Shown here one piece after another: positions 43,701 to 51,400 of a DNA stretch of 64,000 nucleotides. Within the stretch, counting starts at the first letter, position 1. Every line of letters begins with the position of its first letter. The notes beneath the pieces were generated by a model. It saw only the letters and a list, made by a program, of their open reading frames with translations. It was not told the DNA's origin and did not search any database. Position numbers and translations under genes: made by a program. This stretch comes from Filimonas effusa (GTDB lineage Bacteria > Bacteroidota > Bacteroidia > Chitinophagales > Chitinophagaceae), in assembly GCF_004118675.1 (NCBI RefSeq), contig NZ_SDHZ01000001.1, positions 806,001-870,000 of the forward strand, given 5' to 3'.

Positions 43701-46700
43701 CTTCCGTTGTATTGTAGTGTGCTCTGGCATATCGGATACTTCAGATATCGGGCAGGTGGTACTAAATCCATTAATGCTTGCGGGTGACTACACTATTGAT
43801 CCGGCTGTTCCGCAAAGCGCAACCAATTTTCAAAGCTTTACAGCTGCTGTAGATGCATTGAAATGTGGTGTGGCTGGTCATATCCGTTTTCATGTAACGC
43901 CTGGTACTTATACTGAACAGGTAAGGCTTACCAAGATGCCGAATATGTCTGCAAACAGTACCGTAACCTTTATGAGTCAGAATGGTGATCCTGCCTCAGT
44001 AATATTGACCTATGCCAATTCAACAACTACCAACAATTATGTTGTTCAGTTCGATAATTCAAGCTATTTCATACTGAAAGGTATTACTGTTACTGCTTCA
44101 ACCGCTACTTACAGTCATGCTGTAGAATTTACGGGAGAGGCGTCGAATGACAGCCTGGTGAATTGTACTATTAACCTGCCTGCTGTAACGAGTACAGCTA
44201 CCGGTGTTGCTGCTGTTTATGGCGCTAGCCTTTCAGGCAACCACCTGGTAATAAAAGGTAATACTATTACCAACGGTTCCTCTGGTATTTACCTGTCGGG
44301 GATGACAACTGTGTCGCCTGATTCCTGTGTAGTAGACAGTAATATTATAAAAGGCGTTTACTATTACAGCGTCTATCTGGCGAATATTACCAATGTTCAT
44401 GTAAACAAGAATGTTATTACCAAGGGAGGGATTCTGAATACCACGACTTATGGTATTTATGCAACCAATTGTGATTCTGCCTACCAGATCAATAATAATG
44501 ACGTAGAGATATATACTAGTGGAACCACTGTGTACGGTATTTATTTAACCGGTTGTCAAACCAGCCAACAGGCGCGGGCCAGTATTACAAACAATAAGAT
44601 AATAGCAGGTGATGATAATACCGGTAACCAGTATGGTTTGTATATGACAACAACTACGCTGGCCGATATAAGGAACAACGTTATATCGGTGAATACCAAA
44701 GGGGCCACGTCCTATGGTATTTATCAGAACTCAGGATCCACAGGAGGCTTCCTGTATCACAATAACACGGTGCAAAGTAAAGCTACTTCCACCACCAATA
44801 ATGTGGCTGTTCATATAGGTCAGACAAGCAGTAGTTCTGCAGGACCTACCTATTTTCATAATAATATTTTCAGCCATCTGGGTGGAGGTACAGCGTTTAG
44901 TATCGCAAGTTATGCTGTCGCTTATTCTGATTACAATATGTTGTATTCCAGCGGATCGACACTTATAGCTAATGGAGCTAACCTTTATCCTGCATTACAG
45001 GCATGGCGGGATGCCTCTTTAGCTGATTATAATTCTATTGTATATGAACCGGCTTTAACCGGGGCTGCGCTTACGCCGGATGTCGCGAATCCGAATGTAT
45101 GGGCTATTCATGGACGCGGTGTGCAAATTGAGGGTAATGATGCCGATATAAATGGAAATCCAAGGCCTACTACGTTAGCTGCCGGTGTGCCAGACCTGGG
45201 TGCATATGAATTTGTACCTACTGCTGTTCCGGTACTGTTAACGGCTACACCAGCAACGCCGGCTCCGAATACCACGCAGACGTTTATGCTGGGCACAGAT
45301 ACTGTAACCAGCATAAAATGGGGTGCAACGGTGCCTGCTACTGTAGAAGGCAGGAGGTATTCAGGTGTAATGCCGCCGAACCTTGCTGCCGGCCAGCCCT
45401 ACATGTATTTCTATACAGATTTTGACTTTACAGGAGCAACTCCTGCTGCTCACACTGTAGAGCAGGTATATCTTGATTCATGGAGAGGTTTGATAGAAAC
45501 CGAGGAAGAGATAAACCTGGGCAGGACTAATACTTCGAATGTATGGGAAACAGGAGCAAACAGTACTGTGCAGGTATTGCGAAATATCATTACAGAAGCT
45601 AACCTGGGCGTCCTGGATAAGTTTACAGGTTTAACTGATGGTCCGGCAATTGTACCGCCTGTTACTATAAACCCGTCAGATTCTTCGAACACGGGAACTA
45701 AATTCTGGGTTGGCTATGGTCACTACCAGGATTTTGCTACTGCAAATGCTCAGGAGATGGTGCTGTATCTTGCCGCTGCTTCTAGTCCGGCTACGGTTAC
45801 GGTGCGTATAAATGGCACCAGCTGGGTGAAGCAATATACTGTAGCAGCCAACAGTGTAATCGTGAGTGATTTCATACCCAAATTTGGATTGAATGATGCG
45901 CGTTTGATGAAGGAAGGGCTTTCTGAGAGAGGGATCAGTATTGAAAGTGATATGCCGATTACTGCATATGCGCACATTTATGGAAATACAAGCTCAGGCG
46001 CCACCATGTTAATGCCTGTTGGTACCTATGGCTACGAGTATTATGCGCTTACTTCCAAACAGCATTATGCTACAGTAAATACCTATTCATGGTTTTATGT
46101 AGTAGCTGCCTATGACAGTACTGTAGTTGAGATCACACCATCTCAACCTACCCTGAATGGGCGTGCGGCTGGTCAGACCTATACTGTTAATCTTAAAAAA
46201 GGACAGGTGTACCAGGTGCTGGGGGCGATGTCTAATGATGCATTCGGATATGATCTTACCGGAAGCCGTATAAAGTCTGTTGCGAATAGTGCCGGTAAAT
46301 GTTATCCTGTGGCGGTATTTTCCGGAAGCAGCCGTACTAATATCGGTTGTGGCGATGCACAGCCAGTGAACAACGGTGATAACATTATTCAGCAGAACTT
46401 TCCGTATAAGGCGTGGGGCCGGAGATACCTCACTGCGGCTACGTCACATGCCGATGCTGCTGATCAACTGAATGGCAACCTGTTTAAGGTTGTTGTGAAG
46501 GACCCCACCACCGTGGTGAAAAGGAATGGAACGGTGCTTACCAACCTGATCGATAATTTCTACTACCAGATAGAGACGAACGGAGCTGATTATATAGAGG
46601 CTGACAAGCCAATAATGGTTGCGCAGTTCATGCCTTCGGCGGCGTCTACCAACGGCTGTGGCTATACTGGTAACGGTGATCCTGAAATGATTTACCTCAG

Positions 46701-48405
46701 TCCTATAGAGCAGGGTATAAAATCGGTTCGCTTATATCGTAATACCAGGTATAATATTACTGTTCAGTATCTGACGCTGATTATACCTGCCAACGGTGTG
46801 AACTCACTGACTGTAGACGGGAATAACACTTTCGATTATGTATATGATCATCCGAACCTGGCAGGATATAAGGTGGTAGTGAAACGTTGGACTGCAACGG
46901 CTGCACAAACGGTTGTGCAAAGTGATTCTGCGTTCACCGCAATTACTTATGGCCTGGGAAGTGCGGAAAGCTATGGTTACAATGCGGGTACACTGGTGCT
47001 TGATCTGAATACTGTTTCCGGTATAAGGAACGTGCACAGCCCGTCAACAAGCAATAGTGAATTTACCTGCGCAGGTACGCCGTTCAAATTCAACTTCCTT
47101 TCTTCTGTTGAGCCAACATCTATTGAATGGCAGTTGAATACCGTTGCGGGATTGCTGCCTAATAATACCAATGTCATACAGGCTAATCCTGTAGCAACAG
47201 GGACTGTTATTATCAACGGGGTAACTTACTACCAGTATTCGTTACCAACGGAATACAATATAGATGTGCCTGGTGTTTATAAAGCCAATGTGTTTATCAC
47301 GCATCCGTCACTTGAAGGCTGTTCAAGACTAGAGACAGCGCTTCCTATTACGGTATTTGAAACGCCTAAGCCAGATTTCTCGGTTACAGGTAATTGCCTG
47401 GGCGGGCCGGTGCAGTTTGCAGGCAGCGTTGATGTAGCCAGCAGCGACGATAGTTATTCGTGGAGATGGGATTTCAAAGATGGTGGCGCTACTGCCGCAA
47501 CTCAGAATGCTTCACATACATTCTCGGCAACGGGTACTTATAATGTTGATCTCAGTATTATAACCAAAAACGGTTGTATTGCAGACACCACTAAAGCAGT
47601 GACTATCGGAGCTGCGCCTGCGGTAGTGCTTGTTGAAGATTCGCTGGCTGTTTGCAGTGGCAGCACTGCGACATTCAGTGTGCAGTCTCCTGTAGCGAAT
47701 ACGACGTACAATTGGTATGATGCTGCTACAGGTGGAACATTAGTGCATACCGGTAACAGCTGGACCACACCAGGTATTACAGGACCAGCCAATTATTGGG
47801 TTGAATCGGTTCAGAATGGTTGTATCAGTGACAACAGGGCAGATGCCAAAGCTGTTATACTTCCTGAATTAGTCATGAACACACCGGTTGTAGATTCAGC
47901 CGGCGCCAATCTGCTGATCTTCAGATGGGATGCTGTTCCTCAGGCTACAGGATATGAGGTGTCTACGAATGGTGGAAGTACCTGGGTTATACCTTCTTCA
48001 GGCGCAACAGGTACGACTCATACTGTAACTGCGCTGGTTGTTAATCAAACTGTAACGCTACAGGTAAGGGCGCTGGGCGGTTGTTTACCTGCTGTTTCGC
48101 AGGCTGTTTCAGGAACAACTGTTTCGGACCAGATCTTTATTCCCAATGCATTTACGCCCAATAACAGGGGAGATGTTGAGAACGAAAAACTGAAGGTATA
48201 CAGTAATGTCATCAGGCAGTTAAACTTCATGATATTCAACCAATGGGGACAGAAGGTATTTGAAACGAGAGATCAGGCTGTAGGATGGGATGGTAATTTC
48301 AAAGGAAAGCCACAGCCTTCGGGAGTATATATCTACGTTGCGGATATCATTTTAACCGATGGCCGGCGTGTTCAAAGAAAAGGAGTCATCAACCTGATCC
48401 GATAA
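37771..48405 (+). CDS. Giant T9SS type B surface protein with tandem beta-helix/Ig modules (3544 aa)
   Basis: An exported adhesin-like protein. It has a signal peptide ending ALAQ (about residue 33), then an N-terminal beta-sandwich (about 34-205). Four modules of about 565 residues start near residues 306, 866, 1435 and 2004. Each opens with GTYTID..TNFNSF-like and CGISGAVVFDV-like lines, holds a right-handed parallel beta-helix with YGWGI, NNTI and GGYYG turns, and most end in an Ig-like domain (CxxPPxAGT to YQWQSS). An IgGFc-binding-like domain spans about 2640-3080 (GTKFWVGYG to ESYGYNAGT). A PKD domain (about 3197-3278), Ig-like and FN3-like domains follow. The type B C-terminal sorting domain (about 3454-3544) is IFIPNAFTPNN, FNQWGQKVFET, WDGNFKGKPQPSGVYIY. 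Secretion by T9SS with a PorP/SprF partner is expected. The ligand is unknown. Confidence 0.92.
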   Translation: MGKIYLESSFGSLRKLFIAILLLGFAGEKALAQTPLYFKNGGTATTSTIPLNQTSQKTQLLYAPADFSTTPISGYLTKIYFRGTVAEAIGTYSDLKISFLQTADLSFPSTSFYTGLTPALSRTTFTVQGSATAGGWFVIPLETPYLYDNTKSLIVEIQYTAVSGGISTNNNTSTGNKRCSGTSLTNTTGTTGTAWNDFGMDVLPAAACTSAPVPGTVSYTSVVGCAGRPLQFVLQDHGYGAGISFQWQSATSLSGPYTNVGGALSSSLFETTAPSGTSYFRCAVTCGGNTSYSDVVTVISREALPSGTYTIDKNTPTAGTNFNSFKDVATVLSCAGITGSVVFDVVPGSGPYEEQFTLPQITGASATSTITFNGNDNILRYNGVTAARHVIELDGADYITFRKFNIVTQNATYGWGIHLTNEANYNTIDSCTIDVSTTTSTTAANSAGITVSGSSSSVTTASSASNNTITNNTIIGGYTGIILYGTATSQNAVNNIIRNNKVMDFYGVGIEIANNNGALIENNDISRAARGAVYSGFEGVTMGTGNINCVVNANRIHDTHTIASSQSGSAYGVYSTACDAPAGSENKVTNNLIYNFNSSTGIIYGIYNSSSDGVFYYHNTIVLDNASSTAGATRGIYQTTAASRIAIKNNVVDIRRGGTGIKHAIFMGTATTTYESDYNNFYINAPAGTNYAGCVGTTNYASLANWKTGSGKDANSIEIALNYQNAALGDYMPVLPLAADNKGTPLGVTLDILGANRSASTPDIGAYEFVVTPCTNPPDAGTLSTDFNPICSGKTFTLVRDGGSAGTGQTYQWESSADNATWSAVPGATGLSLSRSQTQTTWYRLVVTCGVAVPTPAIEIVTPTGMQGNFTIDKTRPTSSSNFKSFNDAYSAIQCGISGAVVFDVAAGSGPYEEQLVMQEIPGSSANNTVTFNGNGNTISFISVNSNERAVIKLNGTDHVIFDNLIISTQGTTTSQYGWGIQLLNSADSNIIRNCTILSSTESTSSSNYAGIVIGGSASSATATGDPNCDNNIIDKNTIVGGYYGLTMVASGASAFNSWNKITRNDIKDFYYYGIYVNGSFEALIDSNTISRPSRTSVSTFNGVYLTSPSAKAVISRNTITNPFGGNPTSTSVTNGIYFSGADALAGRENVVVNNLIYNLTGKGSVNAIYNSSSDLALYYHNTIHIDGATDVTASFARAFYQTTEALDIQFKNNMITFSRNTIGEKHAIYLNTPTSTIQSDRNNIYFYPNSGAGATYMGFRVNNVSTLAEWKALGFDANSTSNDPLYIDITTGNFEPSNASINNHGLPVVPPVTVDLRGTARDAATPDAGAFEFSPPVCITPPTAGTIVMSDNPACENSLVTLSLNGNSTGEGQTYQWQTSSSLNGTYTAISNVLTNPAFTITATETAYFRAAITCSGNTAYTTPIQLIVTPAFPGGTYTIDANEPASATNFTSFAAVREALLCGISDAVVFNVAAGGAPYNEQIRFDSIPGTSATNTITFNGNGNTIRFSSSNSNQRAVITLSQTDYITFNNFVIDATGTGTYGWGVFLTRDADNNTFRNCSILLPTNSTSSNFAGVVISSSVTGATVSGATLCDNNLFENNTITGGYYGMTMMGLEALPSSNNRFIRNKLMDVYFYGIYVGQTADALIQGNQISRATRATTSDFYGIYSTGISANLQITGNRIFNPFGGNATATNITYPIYITANDAEAGTPTRITNNLIYNLNGAGTTYGIYNSSSNNVKYYHNTISLDNTSNTLTSASYGLYQTGAADGLDVKNNIISITRGGSGANYGLYFLTATTEFASDYNNVFVNGAGTGANNFGYHGGVRASLADWQTYSSGAKDMNSQTVDPVFAGPGAGNFVPQQVAINDRGTPVGVTNDIELQARSTTTPDPGAYEYDVSVCTSPPTAGVATVTPPSGICLGESVVLNLTGNSSGGSQRYIWQKGASATATAWTVISDSLYNPGFEYKLETPESFFRCIVVCSGISDTSDIGQVVLNPLMLAGDYTIDPAVPQSATNFQSFTAAVDALKCGVAGHIRFHVTPGTYTEQVRLTKMPNMSANSTVTFMSQNGDPASVILTYANSTTTNNYVVQFDNSSYFILKGITVTASTATYSHAVEFTGEASNDSLVNCTINLPAVTSTATGVAAVYGASLSGNHLVIKGNTITNGSSGIYLSGMTTVSPDSCVVDSNIIKGVYYYSVYLANITNVHVNKNVITKGGILNTTTYGIYATNCDSAYQINNNDVEIYTSGTTVYGIYLTGCQTSQQARASITNNKIIAGDDNTGNQYGLYMTTTTLADIRNNVISVNTKGATSYGIYQNSGSTGGFLYHNNTVQSKATSTTNNVAVHIGQTSSSSAGPTYFHNNIFSHLGGGTAFSIASYAVAYSDYNMLYSSGSTLIANGANLYPALQAWRDASLADYNSIVYEPALTGAALTPDVANPNVWAIHGRGVQIEGNDADINGNPRPTTLAAGVPDLGAYEFVPTAVPVLLTATPATPAPNTTQTFMLGTDTVTSIKWGATVPATVEGRRYSGVMPPNLAAGQPYMYFYTDFDFTGATPAAHTVEQVYLDSWRGLIETEEEINLGRTNTSNVWETGANSTVQVLRNIITEANLGVLDKFTGLTDGPAIVPPVTINPSDSSNTGTKFWVGYGHYQDFATANAQEMVLYLAAASSPATVTVRINGTSWVKQYTVAANSVIVSDFIPKFGLNDARLMKEGLSERGISIESDMPITAYAHIYGNTSSGATMLMPVGTYGYEYYALTSKQHYATVNTYSWFYVVAAYDSTVVEITPSQPTLNGRAAGQTYTVNLKKGQVYQVLGAMSNDAFGYDLTGSRIKSVANSAGKCYPVAVFSGSSRTNIGCGDAQPVNNGDNIIQQNFPYKAWGRRYLTAATSHADAADQLNGNLFKVVVKDPTTVVKRNGTVLTNLIDNFYYQIETNGADYIEADKPIMVAQFMPSAASTNGCGYTGNGDPEMIYLSPIEQGIKSVRLYRNTRYNITVQYLTLIIPANGVNSLTVDGNNTFDYVYDHPNLAGYKVVVKRWTATAAQTVVQSDSAFTAITYGLGSAESYGYNAGTLVLDLNTVSGIRNVHSPSTSNSEFTCAGTPFKFNFLSSVEPTSIEWQLNTVAGLLPNNTNVIQANPVATGTVIINGVTYYQYSLPTEYNIDVPGVYKANVFITHPSLEGCSRLETALPITVFETPKPDFSVTGNCLGGPVQFAGSVDVASSDDSYSWRWDFKDGGATAATQNASHTFSATGTYNVDLSIITKNGCIADTTKAVTIGAAPAVVLVEDSLAVCSGSTATFSVQSPVANTTYNWYDAATGGTLVHTGNSWTTPGITGPANYWVESVQNGCISDNRADAKAVILPELVMNTPVVDSAGANLLIFRWDAVPQATGYEVSTNGGSTWVIPSSGATGTTHTVTALVVNQTVTLQVRALGGCLPAVSQAVSGTTVSDQIFIPNAFTPNNRGDVENEKLKVYSNVIRQLNFMIFNQWGQKVFETRDQAVGWDGNFKGKPQPSGVYIYVADIILTDGRRVQRKGVINLIR

Positions 48406-48413
48406 AAACAATC

Positions 48414-48447
48414 AACAGGATGAAGCTGCATGCAGCTTCATCCTGTT
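48414..48447. repeat. Perfect 34-bp palindrome between the two giant genes
   Basis: Bases 48414-48430 are the exact reverse complement of 48431-48447 with no spacer, 8 bases after the first giant gene stops. As RNA it forms a hairpin of about 15 bp with a tight loop. Only TTTGAATAA follows, so termination would be weak; it may tune expression of, or stabilise, the upstream message. Confidence 0.75.
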
Positions 48448-48490
48448 TGAATAACGCTATGATTTGTATTTGTGGAAAGCCCGAGTATTT

Positions 48491-51400
48491 ATGTTAATGA
48501 AAGTTATGACGAGATGGAAAATGATGGTTGCTGTTCTATTGATTGGAGCATGTTCGACTATGGAATCTTCTGCGCAAAGTATCTCTAACCGGGGGAAGGA
48601 TTTTTGGGTCAGCTATCCTTTTAACTGGTTTTTCGAGAATAGCAATTCGCAGGAGATGGTACTGTATTTCAGTGCAGAAGAAGATGCTGTTGTTACGCTG
48701 ACGTCTCATCTTGAAAGCGGCGCTACATGGGAGCGTATTTATAATGTAGCAGCCGGAACTGTTGTGAGTTCTGATGAAATACCCAAAGGCGGTCTTAATG
48801 ACAGCCGTTTATATGATTATGCTTATCCTGCAGGTAACGGCGGTCAGGGGCTTATAAAAAAGGCTATTCATGTTCATAGCACCACGCCTATTGTTGCTTA
48901 TGCGCACTATATGGGAAACGCCACTTCCGGTGCTGCCATGTTGCTGCCAGTGGAATCATGGGGACAATCTTATGTTACGCTTAATAATAAAAACTATTTT
49001 GGCACCCAGCCGAGTAATACCTATTTCTATATTTCGGCAGCTCATGATAATACTGTTGTAGAGATAACACCAAAGACATCGTCCCGGAATGAGAGGGATT
49101 TCAATGGTGGTGCCTCCAGGGCTGCCGGCGTGCCTTTTACAATTACGCTGAATAAGGGACAGAGCTACCAATTTATTGGCAGGAATATGGCTGATGATCT
49201 TACAGGCAGCAGAGTAAAAAGTATTGCCAACAGCAGCGGTGTATGTTATCCTGTTGCTGTTTATGCGGGAACCAGCCGTACAACATTGGGTTGCACGGGT
49301 AATGGAGGCAGCGGTGATTTTATTATGCAACAGTGTTTTCCTACACAGGCCTGGGGATCAACCTTTTTAACTGTACCGGCCAGTAATGATGCCGGCGCCA
49401 ATGTTTTAATGACGAATATTTACCGGGTGCTGGTAAAAGATCCTGCTACTGTGGTGAAAAGAAATGGGGTAACCCTCTCCTCGTCGACCCTTGTAAATGG
49501 CGATTATTACCAGTTTAATTCAGGAACTCCTGACTTTATAGAGGCAGATAAGCCAATTATGGTGGCGCAGTATTTTCCTTCAACGGGAGCCTGCCCTAAT
49601 TCTTCGGGTAACGGTGATCCTGAAATGATTTACCTCAGTCCGCGTGAACAAGCTATTAACAGAACAGGATTTTACAGGAACAGGCTGGAGGCTATTACCA
49701 CCAACTATCTAACGCTTGTTATACCAAACAAGGGCACGGGCTTATCTTCACTGAAGATTGACGGCGTTAATGTTAGCAGCCTGGCATTACCGGCGACGAA
49801 CCTCTATATCGCACCGCATCCCCAGAATAACGACTATTCAATAGTTGTGAGAAGATGGGTGTCGGCCAGGGCGCAATGTATTGTTGAAAGCGACTCTTCT
49901 TTTACGGCTATTACTTATGGCTTAGGCAATGTTGAAAGTTACGGCTATAATGCAGGAACCTATATTAATAATCTTAGTGCGATTAGTGCTATTCATAATA
50001 CATTGGATCCTGCCAATGCTATGCATGAGTTTACCTGTATCAATTCTCCCGTAAAGATATCGGCCCTGCTGCGTTATCAGCCTACCCGCCTGGAGTGGCG
50101 TTTAAGTCCCCTGGCCAGTATCATGAACCCTGCTGCCGATATCGTCAATAATACCCCTGTAGCTGACGGTACTGTGGTTGTTAAAGGAGAAGTACGTTAT
50201 AAATATACTTTAAGTGGAGACTATTTATTTAATACGCCCGGGGTGCATGAGTTCTCTATTTTCGCAACACACTCCAGTGTTGAAACCTGTGACAATACCG
50301 AAGAAGTAAAGTTGTCTATCGAGGTTAAGGCAAAGCCGGAAGTTGATTTTATAGTAAATCACCCTACCGGTTGTTCTTTGGATACGGTATACTTAACCGG
50401 TCCTGATAATTCGACTGAAAACTATAGAATAAGAGATTGGAGCTGGACGTTTCCTGCAGGCGCCTCCGCGACAGGTAAGGATACGCTTCATGTTTTTGGA
50501 GCAGGAGCAGACCAGCCTATCAAGTTGTCTGTAGTAACCACTGACGGATGCACCTCTGATACAACCAAGCCGATAACTATTTATGCTCCTCCTGTGGTAA
50601 GCGTTAGTATGTCTCCAGCAGATGTATGCGGTGGGGCAGATGTTAGTTTTACACCTGCGGTTACTTACCAGGGAACGTCGGCTGTAACAGGCAGCTATTG
50701 GGATTTTGGAAATGGTACCATACTGACGCCGTCTAATAGCGATGCGCAAACTGTTAAGTACGAGACTGGTGGTTCCTATACTATACGATATGCGGCAAAG
50801 ATCTCTGAAACCTGTGTCAGTGATACACTTGATAAGCCTGTTTCTATTTACAATAAGCCCGAGGTGGATATCACTTATCCTGCCGGTTGTTTGCCGGCTG
50901 ATGGTGTGGTTGACTTTGTGAATAATACAAGCGTATCCGACGCGCAAACAATTACCAGTCATCAATGGAATTTCGGAGATGGCAATGCCACTGCTGCGAA
51001 TCCCAATACGTCGACACAGGCAAGTCCTTCGCACACCTATACAGCATATGGTAATTATTATGTTACCTATAGTGCGCAAACAGATAAAGGCTGCAGGGTA
51101 GATACTATCATCAAGGCAGTTTTTAATCTGACGCCAGTGCTCAGCTATGGCAGTTTTTCTGCGGTATGTGCCGATGTTGCTCCATTTTCGGTGGCTACTG
51201 CTTCGGTGACTAATGGAGTGCCAGGTAGTTTTGAATATAGTGGCGCCGGAACCAGCAGTGACGGTACTTTCAATCCTGCTACGGCGGGCCCCGGAACGCA
51301 TACTATAACGGCAACGTTTACTTCTGATGCCAAATGTGTTGTTATTATAACATCTTCTGTTACCGTAAATGCAGTGCCGGTTACCAGTTTTACCATACCA

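Noticed and set aside
38680-45230. Possible CRISPR or DNA-level repeat array suggested by the periodic translation
   Set aside because: The period is about 1.7 kb and the repeats are diverged coding modules of one protein, not short direct repeats with spacers.
50393-51301. 302-codon open frame on the minus strand within the second type B protein gene
   Set aside because: It is opposite a well-supported gene with clear PKD domains; its translation is rich in Arg, Ser, Cys and Ile with no domain or start context. It is a shadow of the biased codon use.
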